A stretch of DNA of 64,000 nt from Caulobacter zeae. Its GTDB lineage: Bacteria > Pseudomonadota > Alphaproteobacteria > Caulobacterales > Caulobacteraceae. Below, in pieces: positions 8,355 through 18,100 of the stretch; position 1 is the first letter of the stretch; every line of letters starts with the position of its first letter. The notes beneath the pieces are model-generated. The model saw only the letters and a program-made list of their open reading frames with translations, was not told where the DNA came from and made no database searches. The translations under genes were made by a program, and so were the position numbers. Where the stretch lies: NCBI RefSeq assembly GCF_002858925.1, contig NZ_PJRS01000049.1, forward strand, positions 333,839 through 397,838, in the 5' to 3' direction.

Positions 8355-9101
8355 TCACTTCTTCTTGCCGCCCCAGGGCAGGCGTTCCTTGACCCCGTCC
8401 ATCGGCGTGCGGGTGGTGGTCACCGGCGGCGGGGCGACGACGACGGGCTTGGGCAGGGGATAGGCCCGCCAGCCGGTCTGGATCAGGGCCTCGAAGCCCT
8501 GGCAGCGCGGCATGATCCTGACCGCGCCGGTCCTCGGCCTGGCGAAGGGCGGCGGCTGGGCGATGCTTTGGCGGCGCGGATCGATGAACCGCCAGTCGCC
8601 CGGCAGGCCATAGCCCTTCTCGCCGCCGGTCTTCACGGCCTGGTAGGCGATGTTGGCCTGGAAGGGCTTGACCCCGTACTTCAGCATGGCGCGCAGGAAG
8701 ATGGCGTCGGCCTCGGCCCGCTTGTCCTTCTCGCCGATGGCGTAGAGCCAGTCGTGGACGATGGCGGCGCGGGCCGTCGGGCCCTGCGGGTCGACGAAAC
8801 CCTGGCCGTACCACGGCACGCTGGCGAAGTCGGTGACGTACCAGCGCGGCACGACGATCACCTTGCCGGTCTCGACGTCGCAATAGGGGAACTCCGCCTC
8901 CAGGGTGAAGAGCTTGCGCCCCTCCTTGGACTGGTTGAACAGCATCACCGGCTGCGGGGTCAGCGAACTGGGCGGGGTCGGGGCCACCACCGGCACGAAG
9001 ACGGTCGTCTCTTTGGTCGTCGTGCAGCCGGCGACGGCCAGGCCCAGGGCGATGCCCATAGCGACGAATGGGGCGAGCGAAAGCTTGGAGCGAAGCGTCA
9101 T
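8355..9101 (-). CDS. DUF1353 domain lipoprotein
   Basis: A 248-residue protein with a lipoprotein signal (MTLRSKLSLAPFVAMG..., lipobox AVAGC about residue 27), so it should be anchored in a membrane facing the periplasm. The central region (about 75-165) matches DUF1353, a family often seen in phages, with the hallmark VTDFASVPW followed by AAIVHDWLYA. The function is unknown; the conserved His-Asp-Trp pattern could bind metal. The C-terminus is Pro- and basic-rich and ends GGKKK. The start at 9101 is set by the signal sequence. The gene is divergent from a secreted redoxin with about 190 bases between them. No phage genes are nearby. Confidence 0.75.
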   Translation of the reverse strand: MTLRSKLSLAPFVAMGIALGLAVAGCTTTKETTVFVPVVAPTPPSSLTPQPVMLFNQSKEGRKLFTLEAEFPYCDVETGKVIVVPRWYVTDFASVPWYGQGFVDPQGPTARAAIVHDWLYAIGEKDKRAEADAIFLRAMLKYGVKPFQANIAYQAVKTGGEKGYGLPGDWRFIDPRRQSIAQPPPFARPRTGAVRIMPRCQGFEALIQTGWRAYPLPKPVVVAPPPVTTTRTPMDGVKERLPWGGKKK

Positions 9102-9291
9102 GATCGTGCGGGGCGGGAGGAAAACGGCGAAGCGATGCCGTCTTCTGGCGGCCGAAATGCGGCGGATCAAGCCTTCATGGCCAAGCTTTCGGCCGCAAGA
9201 CAAAGGATTGCGCGCCGCGTGCGCTGTTCCACCGCAGGGCGATCCGTGAGAGTGTCTCGCAACACCGGCCATCCCGCTTTCGGAGGTTCCC

Positions 9292-9891
9292 ATGATCACC
9301 CGTCGCCTGATCGCCAGCGCCCCGCTGGTCGTGCTCGCGCCCAGCCTGGCCCTCGCCGCGGCCGCGCCGGCCTTCACCGCCAGGGACATCGACGGCAAGA
9401 CCCGCTCGCTGGCCGAGTTCAAGGGCAAGACCGTCGTGCTCGAATGGGTCAACGAGGGCTGCCCCTATGTGAAGAAGCACTATTCGGGCAACATGCAGGG
9501 CCTTCAGCAGGCCGCCACCGCCGACGGCGTGGTCTGGCTCAGCGTCGCCTCCTCGGCCCCCGGCAAGCAGGGCTATTTCGCCGACGGCGCCCAGGCCAGG
9601 ACCTGGATGAGCGCCAAGGGCGCCAAGCCGACCACCCTGCTGCTCGACCCCGAGGGCGTGGTCGCCACGGCCTACAAGGCCAAGACCACCCCGCACATGT
9701 ACGTCATCGATCCGGCCGGCCAGCTGGTCTACCAGGGCGCCATCGACGACAAGCCGTCCAACAAGGTCGAGGACATCGCCACGGCCAAGAACTACGTCGC
9801 CGCCGCGCTTTCCGACCTCAAGGCCGGCCGCAAGGTGGCGGTCCCCGCCAGCCAGCCCTACGGCTGCGCGGTGAAATACAAGGACGCTTAA
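9292..9891 (+). CDS. Secreted thioredoxin/peroxiredoxin-family protein
   Basis: A 199-residue redoxin. The N-terminus (MITRRLIASAPLVVLAPSLA) is an export signal, placing it in the periplasm. The AhpC/TSA-type fold starts at PAFTARDIDGKTRSLAEFKG, and the reactive cysteine is in WVNEGCPYVKKHY (about residue 57). A second conserved cysteine near the C-terminus (SQPYGCAVKY, about 193) is the likely resolving partner. GGAGG lies seven bases before the ATG. Proteins of this type reduce peroxides or protein thiols and must be re-reduced by a membrane conduit; the DsbD/ScsB-like gene at 4433-6622 is a natural donor. Caulobacter ScsB is known to feed a periplasmic peroxiredoxin, but I cannot confirm that this is the same protein. 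Confidence 0.8.
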   Translation: MITRRLIASAPLVVLAPSLALAAAAPAFTARDIDGKTRSLAEFKGKTVVLEWVNEGCPYVKKHYSGNMQGLQQAATADGVVWLSVASSAPGKQGYFADGAQARTWMSAKGAKPTTLLLDPEGVVATAYKAKTTPHMYVIDPAGQLVYQGAIDDKPSNKVEDIATAKNYVAAALSDLKAGRKVAVPASQPYGCAVKYKDA

Positions 9892-9899
9892 ACCGGAAA

Positions 9900-9918
9900 C
9901 CTCTCCCATGGGGAGAGG
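9900..9918. terminator. Short hairpin between convergent genes
   Basis: CCTCTCCC (9900-9907) pairs with GGGAGAGG (9911-9918) around ATG. It lies between the redoxin stop and the stop of the next minus-strand gene and resembles the GC-rich stems found in several gaps of this window. No clear T-run. Confidence 0.45.
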
Positions 9919-9922
9919 GGAG

Positions 9923-10414
9923 CTACGCCGCCGGCTGCGGCGGGGCGGTGATGACCTCGACGTTGTCGTTCAGCAGATAGACCATGTCGCGTAGGGCCTG
10001 GTCCTGGGTCTTGACGGTCTTGGCCTCGGCCATGGCCGTCAGCTTTTCCGGCAGGTCCTGGCTGATGCCGCGCAGGATACATTTGAGGTCGTCGACCGCG
10101 CCGCGCTCCTTCAGGGTGACGTGGCCCTTCATGTCCAGCGCCGACAGCGCCTCGATCTCGGCCTTGAAGGCGGCAAAGCCCGGCAGGACCAGGGCCGGGG
10201 CGGCGGGATCCTTGGGCAGGGCCTCGCGATAGCCTTCGACGCGGGTCTTCAGGGCGCCGGCGCGCTTGACGATGTCGATGAACAGCGGCTCGCCGGCCAC
10301 CGACGGCGGGGCCTGGCCCTGTTGAACCACGGCCGGGGCCTGGTTCACCGGCGCCGCCAAACCAGTCGACGCCAGCCACAGCATGGCGGAAAAAGCGATC
10401 GCGTCGCAGGACAT
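9923..10414 (-). CDS. Secreted hypothetical protein
   Basis: A 163-residue protein I do not recognise. An N-terminal hydrophobic segment (MSCDAIAFSAMLWLASTGLA) looks like a Sec signal peptide cleaved near GLAAP. The mature part is mostly helical and charged, with a single cysteine (DDLKCILRGISQDLPEKL) in the middle and a Pro-rich C-terminus. GGAG is present seven bases before the ATG. It is divergent from pgi (160-base gap) and convergent with the redoxin gene. Probably periplasmic; no function can be assigned. Confidence 0.7.
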   Translation of the reverse strand: MSCDAIAFSAMLWLASTGLAAPVNQAPAVVQQGQAPPSVAGEPLFIDIVKRAGALKTRVEGYREALPKDPAAPALVLPGFAAFKAEIEALSALDMKGHVTLKERGAVDDLKCILRGISQDLPEKLTAMAEAKTVKTQDQALRDMVYLLNDNVEVITAPPQPAA

Positions 10415-10573
10415 CGGCTACTCCGGTCGAAAAACGTCATTGGTCTTCATGACGCCGAGACTGACCTTTGGTAAGCCCGCCCTCGTAAACGCCGTTTTAC
10501 CACAAGCGTGGCAGCCGAAAGTGGACGCCGGTTTCGGCGGCCGCCACGCGCCCAACAAGACATGGAGACGACC

Positions 10574-12193
10574 TTGTCCGATCTCGACGCCGCCTGGATC
10601 CGCCTGGAAACCGCCGCCAAGGCCGCCGGGGAGAAGCGCATCGTCGAGTTCTTCGACACCGAGCCCCAGCGTCTCGAAACCCTGACCCTCGACGTCGCCG
10701 GCCTGCACCTGGACCTCTCCAAGCAGGCTTGGGACGAGCCCGGCCTGGAAGCCGCGCTCGATCTGGCCCACGCCGCCGGCGTCGAGGCCGCCCGCGCCCG
10801 CATGCTGGGCGGCGAGGCGATCAACAGCTCAGAAGGCCGCGCCGTGCTGCACGTGGCGCTGCGCGCCAAGGCCGACGCCGACATCAAGGCGCAGGGCGTG
10901 CCGGTGATGGCCGAGGTCGAGGCCGTCCGTGAGCGGATGAAGGCCTTCGCCGAGGCCGTCCGCTCGGGCGCGATCAAGGGCGCCACCGGCAAGCCGTTCA
11001 AGGCGATCCTGCACATCGGCATCGGCGGCAGCGACCTTGGCCCCCGCCTGCTGTGGGACGCCCTGCGTCCGGTGAAGCCGGAAATCGACTTGCGCTTTGT
11101 GGCCAATGTCGACGGCGCCGAGTTCCTGCTGACCACGGCCGATCTCGATCCGGAGGAAACCCTGGTCGTGGTGGTCTCCAAGACCTTCACCACCCAGGAG
11201 ACCATGTCCAACGCCGCCGCCGCCCGCGCCTGGCTGGTCGCGGCCCTGGGCGAGGAGGGCGCCAACGCCCACCTGGCCGCCGTGTCCACCGCGCTGGACA
11301 AGACCTCGGCCTTCGGGGTGGCGGACGAGCGGGTGTTCGGCTTCTGGGACTGGGTCGGCGGCCGCTATTCGCTGTGGTCGGCGGTCAGCCTGTCGGTGGC
11401 CGTCGCCGCCGGCTGGGACGTGTTCCAGGGCTTCCTGGACGGCGCGGCCGAGATGGACGCCCACTTCGCCACCGCGCCGCTGGAAAAGAACGCCCCGGTG
11501 CTGGTCGCCCTGGCCCAGATCTTCAACCGCAATGGTCTTGATCGCCGCGCCCGCTCGGTCGTTCCGTACTCGCACCGCCTGCGCCGCCTGGCCTCGTTCC
11601 TCCAGCAGCTGGAGATGGAGAGCAACGGCAAGTCGGTCGGCCCGGACGGCAAGCCCGCCCAGCGCGGCACGGCCACGGTGGTGTTCGGCGACGAGGGCAC
11701 CAACGTCCAGCACGCCTATTTCCAGTGCATGCACCAGGGGACCGACATCACCCCGATGGAGCTGATCGGCCTGGCCAGGTCGGATGAAGGCCCGGCCGGC
11801 ATGCACGAGAAGCTGCTGTCGAACCTGCTGGCCCAGGCCGAGGCCTTCATGGTCGGCCGCGGCACCGAGGACGTGGTCGCCGAGCTGACCGCCAAGGGTG
11901 TCTCGGAAGCCGAGATCGCCACGCTTGCCCCCCAACGCACCTTCGCCGGCAACCGCCCCTCGACCCTGGTTCTGCTAGATCGCCTGACGCCGCAGACCTT
12001 CGGCGCCCTGATCGCCCTCTATGAGCACAAGACCTTCGTCGAGGGCGTGATCTGGGGGATCAACAGTTTCGACCAGTGGGGCGTGGAGCTGGGCAAGGTG
12101 ATGGCCGGCCGCATTCTGCCGGAACTGGAAGCCGGCGCGGTCGGTGAGCACGATCCGTCGACCAGCGCGCTGATCGAGCGGTTGAAGAAGTAA
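10574..12193 (+). CDS. pgi: Glucose-6-phosphate isomerase
   Basis: Interconverts glucose 6-phosphate and fructose 6-phosphate in the cytoplasm. In organisms relying on the Entner-Doudoroff route it serves mainly gluconeogenesis and sugar-nucleotide supply. Both family signatures are present: DWVGGRYSLWSAVSLS (about 277-292) and INSFDQWGVELGK (about 492-504), plus the substrate motif HIGIGGSDLGPRL (about 142-154). I prefer the TTG at 10574 (MSDLDAAWIRLE) because GGAG sits six bases upstream and the protein then starts like its relatives; the ATG at 10562 adds only four residues and overlaps that ribosome site. At about 539 residues it has normal length. It stands alone, followed by a repeat and a convergent TonB receptor. 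Confidence 0.96.
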   Translation: MSDLDAAWIRLETAAKAAGEKRIVEFFDTEPQRLETLTLDVAGLHLDLSKQAWDEPGLEAALDLAHAAGVEAARARMLGGEAINSSEGRAVLHVALRAKADADIKAQGVPVMAEVEAVRERMKAFAEAVRSGAIKGATGKPFKAILHIGIGGSDLGPRLLWDALRPVKPEIDLRFVANVDGAEFLLTTADLDPEETLVVVVSKTFTTQETMSNAAAARAWLVAALGEEGANAHLAAVSTALDKTSAFGVADERVFGFWDWVGGRYSLWSAVSLSVAVAAGWDVFQGFLDGAAEMDAHFATAPLEKNAPVLVALAQIFNRNGLDRRARSVVPYSHRLRRLASFLQQLEMESNGKSVGPDGKPAQRGTATVVFGDEGTNVQHAYFQCMHQGTDITPMELIGLARSDEGPAGMHEKLLSNLLAQAEAFMVGRGTEDVVAELTAKGVSEAEIATLAPQRTFAGNRPSTLVLLDRLTPQTFGALIALYEHKTFVEGVIWGINSFDQWGVELGKVMAGRILPELEAGAVGEHDPSTSALIERLKK

Positions 12194-12195
12194 AA

Positions 12196-12327
12196 ACCCT
12201 CCCCCTGAAGGGAGGTGTCGGCGAAGCCGGCGGAGGGAGATGCGATTGCTCCCTCCGGCGGCTTCTTCGAACTCTGAAGGAACTTCCCCCTCCGTCCCTC
12301 CGGGCCACCTCCCCTTGGGGGAGGGTC
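12196..12327. repeat. GC-rich intergenic repeat with nested palindromes
   Basis: The gap between pgi and a convergent TonB receptor is filled by CCCTCCCCCTGAAGGGAGG near its left end and CCACCTCCCCTTGGGGGAGG near its right end, with GGCGAAGCC and other stems between. The right arm, read on the minus strand, gives GGGGAGGTGGCCCGGAGGG, which recurs nearly exactly at about 42223-42242. This points to a dispersed repeat family that probably also acts as a bidirectional terminator here. Confidence 0.65.
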
Positions 12328-12333
12328 TCGTTC

Positions 12334-14406
12334 TTAGAACGTCTTGCGCACCCGCAGGCTGACGAACGTCCGCGGATCGATGTCGCGGACCTCCTGGTAG
12401 CGCACCGGCCGGGTGACGCGATCGGCATAGACCGTGCGGGTGACGACGAAGTCGTCCCAGACGTTCAGCTGGACGCGGATGGCCAGGGTGTTGGTCGGCT
12501 TGTATTCGGCGAAGGCCTCGTAATAGGCCGCGCCGCGCCACTTGTTGGTCTGGTCGGGGTCGTAGGTGCCCTGGCCCAGCAGCGGCAGCCAGTTGATCCC
12601 CCATTGCACCTGGCCGCGCATCAGGTCCTGCGAGAAGCCGATATTGGCCTGGGTCGGGCGCACCTGCGAGATCGGCCGGTCCTTATGGTCGGTCGGATCG
12701 GTGACGTGGGTCTCGTTCCAGTCGTTCTTGAAGGTCAGGCGGCCGCCCTTCACGCCCAGCTTGTCGGTGGGCACGACGATGTTCAGCGACAGCTTGTCCA
12801 GCGTGCCGTCGCCGATGTTGCCGGTCGCCGACAGGCCGCCGGGCAGGGGCAGGCGGTCGATGACGCCGATGATCTCGTCGTGGCGCCAGCCGATCGACAC
12901 CACGCCCTCGCCCCAGAAGCGGCGCTCGTAGGTCAGTTCGCTGATCCAGCGCTGCTCGGGCTCCAGGTCGACATTGCCGCCATAGACCGTGCCGTCGCCG
13001 AACTCGGCCGAGGCGGCGAAGTCGCCGAAATCGAGCTGGCCCAGCTCGCGCTCGAAGCGGAAGCGCAGCTGGTGGTCAGCCTTGGGCGTCCAGGTCGCCT
13101 GGAAGCGGGGCTTGGCGTAGAAGAAGCTCTTTTCCTGGTCGGCGTCGCCCGACTGGCTGATGGTCGAGCTCTCCAGGCGCACCCCGCCTTCCAGGGTCAG
13201 CTTGGGGTTCACGCGCCAGGTGGTCTTCAGGAAGGCCTCGCCGCGCGTCTCCTCGACCTTGACCGAGGCCGAGGGCAGGGGAACGGCCGTTCCGCCCACC
13301 GAATAGGCCTGCTTCACGTCGAGCATGTTGTAGGCCACCTCGCCGCCGAACTCGAAGGTCAGGCCCGGCTTGCGCTCGTGGCGGATGGTGGCGCGCAGGA
13401 TGGATTCCGAAGAGTCGCCCTCGGCCCCGAACAGCTCCTGCGGGTTGACCACGCCGCTGAGCGTGGCGTCGCTGGTGGCCTCGCTGTCGAACTTTTCGAA
13501 CTCGTGCATCACCCGGGTCTCGAGGTTCCAGCGCGGGGCCAGGGGGCGGGTGTAGGTCAGGCCAAGCTCGCCCGAGCGGCTGTCTTCTTCATAGGCGGTG
13601 CGGCGCTTGGAGGTGGCCGAGGTCAGTTCCTGCCAGTCCTGCCAGTCGTTGACGCCGTAGCGGGCGGTGGCGTCGATCTTGCCGCCGGCGAAGGGCCCGG
13701 CGTAGTTGCCGCGGATCGAGCGGCCGCCGCCGTAGCCGTCGTTCACGAAGGCCTCGTCGCGCAGCACATTGCCCGCGCCGTCGCGACGCACCGAGCGGCC
13801 CACGCCGTTGGAGTCGCTGCTGCTGGTGCCGTCCGACAGGGTGACGCCCCAGCTCTTGTCGCCGTCGCGGGCGGTGAACTGATAGGAGCCGCCCCAGACG
13901 TCGTGGCCGCCGTCGAAGATCTGGCTGTTCAGGGTCAGGATCGACTGGCGGACAGCGCCCTTTTTCAGGACCACGTTGGCGACGACGCCATAGCCCTGCA
14001 TGTCGATGCCCGGCGCGCCGCCGCGGATCAGCTCGATGCGCTCGACCTGGGCGGCGGGGGTGCGCGAGAGCACGTTCGAGCCGGTCTCGGCCTTGGAGGC
14101 GGGGCGGTTGTTGTTGATCAGCACATTGCCGACCGCGCCCTCGAAGCCGCGGGTGCCGGCGCCGTCGTTGAGCACGAAGCCGGGCAGGCGGCCTACCATG
14201 TCCAGCGCGGTGTTGGGGCGCAGGCTGGTGAAGAAGTCCGGCACGAAGATCAGCACGCCCTTCTGGGTCGCGTCGTCCAGCGGCGCCTCGCTGACCGGGC
14301 CGGTCGGAACCGGCGCCTGGGCGGCCTGGGCGCTGTCTGCGGCATGGGCCGCGCCGGCGGCGAGCAGGGCTGCGGCCGCGGTGGCGAACAAGACGGTCTT
14401 CGACAT
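12334..14406 (-). CDS. TonB-dependent receptor, compact type
   Basis: A 690-residue outer-membrane receptor that would import a scarce nutrient using TonB energy. The signal peptide is MSKTVLFATAAAALLAAGAA ending AHA. A plug domain (about 50-170) contains LINNNRPASKAETGSNVLSR and ERIELIRGGAPGIDMQGYG, in which the usual RGP..LYG pattern is modified. A beta-barrel follows and ends in the outer-membrane-type aromatic signature VSLRVRKTF. The start at 14406 is set by the signal peptide and by GAGGGGAA just upstream. The family's N-terminal carboxypeptidase-like domain is absent, and no clear TonB box is seen. The substrate is not predictable; the divergent neighbour is a hypothetical gene. Confidence 0.85.
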   Translation of the reverse strand: MSKTVLFATAAAALLAAGAAHAADSAQAAQAPVPTGPVSEAPLDDATQKGVLIFVPDFFTSLRPNTALDMVGRLPGFVLNDGAGTRGFEGAVGNVLINNNRPASKAETGSNVLSRTPAAQVERIELIRGGAPGIDMQGYGVVANVVLKKGAVRQSILTLNSQIFDGGHDVWGGSYQFTARDGDKSWGVTLSDGTSSSDSNGVGRSVRRDGAGNVLRDEAFVNDGYGGGRSIRGNYAGPFAGGKIDATARYGVNDWQDWQELTSATSKRRTAYEEDSRSGELGLTYTRPLAPRWNLETRVMHEFEKFDSEATSDATLSGVVNPQELFGAEGDSSESILRATIRHERKPGLTFEFGGEVAYNMLDVKQAYSVGGTAVPLPSASVKVEETRGEAFLKTTWRVNPKLTLEGGVRLESSTISQSGDADQEKSFFYAKPRFQATWTPKADHQLRFRFERELGQLDFGDFAASAEFGDGTVYGGNVDLEPEQRWISELTYERRFWGEGVVSIGWRHDEIIGVIDRLPLPGGLSATGNIGDGTLDKLSLNIVVPTDKLGVKGGRLTFKNDWNETHVTDPTDHKDRPISQVRPTQANIGFSQDLMRGQVQWGINWLPLLGQGTYDPDQTNKWRGAAYYEAFAEYKPTNTLAIRVQLNVWDDFVVTRTVYADRVTRPVRYQEVRDIDPRTFVSLRVRKTF

Positions 14407-14630
14407 CAACTTTCCCCTCAATCCCGGGGAAGGTCTTGCCGCGCTAGACCGGCGTTCTCAAATTAAACGCCTGAAAGGTGGATTAAATATACGACATCAT
14501 TACGGGGTGTTCATGTTGGATGTTGCGTAAAGCGTCTTGATTTAATCTCTCGCCCCGGAATATCCCCGCGAAATATGGGTCATTGCGACTTGGCGGCGCT
14601 GTGTCCGGCAGGCGCGCCGCCGGAGTATGC

Positions 14631-15143
14631 ATGACGCCCGAACTCGCCTCGCTGATGGCCAAGAAGATCCATGTCGACGACAGCCTGCCCGGCCAGCCGC
14701 CGAAGGAGCCGCCGCCGCTCCACGAGTGGGGCGATCTGCCGTTCTGGGTTTCCGCCTTCGATCATCGGCTGTCCCAGGAGGAGTACGTCGCGGCGCTATT
14801 CGTGAACTTCCCCGGCGCGGTGCATCATGGCGCGCTGGCCGATTACCTGGAAGGTGAGCGGGGCTTGGAGGCATACTACGCCGAGCTCGCGCGCGAAGGC
14901 GCCTACGTCTGGCAAGGCGAACGTCGCGGCTTTCGGTTCATGCCTGCTTCGAGCGGCCGGCTGTCCCGGATCATTCGGGACAGCCTGCGCGAGCGCAGGA
15001 GCATGGACATCTATTTCGTGGCGACGCCGGTGCGCGTGATCGGCGGATGGAATCGAACGGACGCCATCCTGCCGGCGTCGGAAGCCGTCCGCGAGACGGC
15101 GGCGGCCGCGGCGCGGCGCCACGGCGTCTTCGTCCTGACCTGA
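14631..15143 (+). CDS. Hypothetical protein
   Basis: A 170-residue soluble protein I do not recognise. It begins MTPELASLMAKKIHVDDSLP, has no signal peptide or membrane segment, and contains an aromatic-rich stretch (HEWGDLPFWVSAFDHRLSQE) and a basic segment (SGRLSRIIRDSLRERRS). GGAG is present five bases before the ATG at 14631; the frame stays open 48 bases upstream without a better start. It is divergent from the TonB receptor across a comparatively AT-rich gap and convergent with the GH2 gene, leaving 10 bases between the stops. Codon use is ordinary for the window, which supports a real gene. Confidence 0.6.
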   Translation: MTPELASLMAKKIHVDDSLPGQPPKEPPPLHEWGDLPFWVSAFDHRLSQEEYVAALFVNFPGAVHHGALADYLEGERGLEAYYAELAREGAYVWQGERRGFRFMPASSGRLSRIIRDSLRERRSMDIYFVATPVRVIGGWNRTDAILPASEAVRETAAAAARRHGVFVLT

Positions 15144-15153
15144 GGCGCGGGCA

Positions 15154-18100
15154 CTACCGCTTCTTGTAGAACTCCGCCTCGACGATGCTCAGCGCGCCGC
15201 CGGTCTTGACCTTCTCGGCGCCGGTGTCGAAGCCGCCCTTGGCGCCGGTGACTTCGACAATCTTGCCGAAGGCGTCGCGGTCGGCCGTGGCCCCGGTCAG
15301 GGCGATGCGCAGGCGCGAGCCCTTGGCGGCCTTCAGCGGCAGGGTCACGTAGCCCAGGTTTTTTGGCGCCTCGCCCTCGTACACCACCTTGCCGTCCATG
15401 GTGATCCGCAGCGGATAGGAGCGGATGCGCCAGCCGATCAGCTTCAGCGAGATCTCGTCGACCTGTTGGGCCTTGGGCAGGCGGTACTCGATCCAGGCGT
15501 TCTCCAGCTGGCCATCGCTGGCCCAGTGGGTGGCCTCGTCGTCGTCGACGCTGGCGGAAACCTTGTCGGCGTTCGAGCCGGCGGTGATCTCCACGGCCTT
15601 GATGGCGTCGCGCCGGATCTTGAAGGCCGGGGTCGAGGGCGTGGGGCCGCGCGCTAGGCTGACGGGGAGCAGCGGCGCCTCGGCAGGGGCGGCCTCGGCG
15701 TCCAGGGTCAGGGTCGCGGGCTTCAGGCCCTCGGCTTTCGCCACGATGGTCACCTTGCCGGCCGCCAGGGTCGAGCGCAGCGCCACGCGGTTGATCCCGC
15801 CCTCGACCGGCAGGGTCTTGGCCAGGATGTAGTTGTCGTCCTTGCGGTTGGAGCCCGCGTACTGGGTGACCGCGTCAACGCCGGCCGGGCCCTTGGTCAC
15901 CGGTTCGCCCGAGGCCGAGACCGGGGTGTCGGTCGGTTTGGTCTCGCTTCTGGAGTCGCCCTGGGCGATGCCGCCGCGCCATTCGGCCGGACCGGCCACG
16001 TCGAAGCTGACCATATCCAGCGCCGTCGGCACGCGCCGGCCGGCCGCATCCACCGCCTCGACGTCCACCAGGGCGATATCGGCCGCGTCGGCCTTCCAGC
16101 CGCCGGGGCCGGTGCGCGGGGTCAGCTTCAGGGCGACCGCCGGACCCGTCGTGACCCGTTCGTCGCGGGCGACCTCCTTGCCCTTGGCGTCGCGGGCGAT
16201 GGCCGTCAGGGTTCCGGGGGCGTAGGCGACGTCCTTGAAGGTGAAGAGGAAGCCGTCCGACTTTGCGCCCTTGCCCAGCGACTTGCCGTTCAGGACCAGC
16301 TCGACGCTGTCGGCGCTGGAGACCACCAGCACGTCCTTCGCCGTGCCGGCGGCGTAGTTCCAGTGGCCGACGATGTGCGAGCGGGGCTTTTCGACGTCGA
16401 CCCAGCCGTCCCACATCACCTGGTGGGCGAAGAAGCCCTCCTTCTTGATGCGCATGGCGTCCACCTCGCCGCTGCGGCGATAGTTGTTGTCGCCGCGGAA
16501 GTGGGTGTTGCTGTCGGAGAAGATGATGTTGACGCCGCCGGCGCTGACGCGGTCGCCGCCGCCCGGGCGCTCGACCCAGTAGTCGTTCCAGCGCTGCACG
16601 GTCTCGACGACCATGCTGTCCTGGTTGCGGTTGTAGCTGGGGCTGTCGGCGTGGAACGGGGCGGTGAATGCGTCCTGGAACTTCCGCGCGGACTCGTCGC
16701 GGGAATACTCCATCGCCCACATCGGCTTGCCGGCGCTCTTGTTGATGTAGAGCATCTCGCCGCCGTATTCGGCGACCTTGCTGTCGAGCATCTCGCGCGA
16801 GCCGATGGCGCGGCCGCCGTGCGGGTCCAGCCGGTCGCGCACGGCTTTCAGTTCGGCCATGTGCGCCTCGCTGATGTTCTCGTTGCCGCCCTCGTAGAAG
16901 ATGATCGACGGGTTGTTGCGGAAGGCGACGATGGCGTCGGCCATGGCCTCGACCCGCTGGTCCCAGCGACGGCCGGAGACGTCGCTCTCGGCGTCGCCGG
17001 CCGGCATGGCCTGCATCAGGCCCACACGGTCGGCGCTCTCGACGTCTTGGCGGGCCGGGGCGATGTGCATCCAGCGCACCAGGTTGCCGCCGCTTTCCAC
17101 CATCAGGCCGTTGGAGAAGTCGCTGATCCACGGCGGGATGTTGGTCCCCAGGGCCGGCCACTCGTTGCTGGTGCGTTGGGCGTAGCCGTGCACCTGGATG
17201 GCGCGGTCGTTGAGGAAGACGGTCCCGTTCCTGAACTCGGTCTTGCGGAAGCCGGTGCGGGTCAGGGCGCTGTCGACGACCTTGCCGTCCTCCACCAGTT
17301 CGGTCGTCACCGCATAGAGATAGCCGTAGCCCCAGCTCCAGAAGTGCAGGTCCGACAGCCGCTGGCTGGCCGAAACCGTCTTGGTCTCGCCGGGCGCGAT
17401 GGTCACGGCCGGGGCGGTGAACTGGCCGGCCGGCTTGCCGTCGACATCCTTCAGCGTGACGCGATAGGCGAAGGTACGGGCTTTCGCGCCGTCGTTCCTA
17501 ACCTGGCTTTCGGCGTGGATCGTGGCCTTGCGGCCCTTGATGTCGAACTGGTCGGCCCAGACATAGACGCCGGTGGTGCCCAGGCTCGTATAGAGCGGCA
17601 AGGTCTGATGCAGGTCGCCGGTCAGGCGCAGCCGCACCGCGCGGTGGATGCCGCCGTAGTTCACATTGAAGTTGTTGTTGTTCCACTGGAAGCCGCTGCC
17701 GGTGGCGCGCTCCTTGTACTTCCAGTCGTTGTCGACCCGCACGGCGATGACGTTGATGAACGGGGCGGGCTTCAGAAGCTTGGTCGCATCCACCCCGAAG
17801 GCGGTGGCTCCGTTCTCGTGGCCGCCGGCCCGCACGCCGTTGACATAGACGTCGCCGGCCTGGCGCACGCCCTCGAAGTCGAGGATGGCGCGGCCGCCCA
17901 CGGCCGGGCCCTGATCGGCCGGCAGCACGAAGCGCTTGCGGTACCAGGTGATGCCCGTCGAATGCTCGTGGATGTCGCGCGAGAAGGCCTCGTCCTCGTT
18001 GAAGGCGCGCGGCAGGGTGACCGGCTTCCAGGCGGCGTCGTCGAAGGCGAGGGCTTCGGCGCCCGCCAGGTCGCCGGTGGCCATGCGCCAGCCGGCGTTG

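Noticed and set aside
8355..9101. Prophage remnant because of a DUF1353 domain
   Set aside because: No integrase, structural or lysis genes are adjacent, and the protein has a lipoprotein signal and ordinary codon use.
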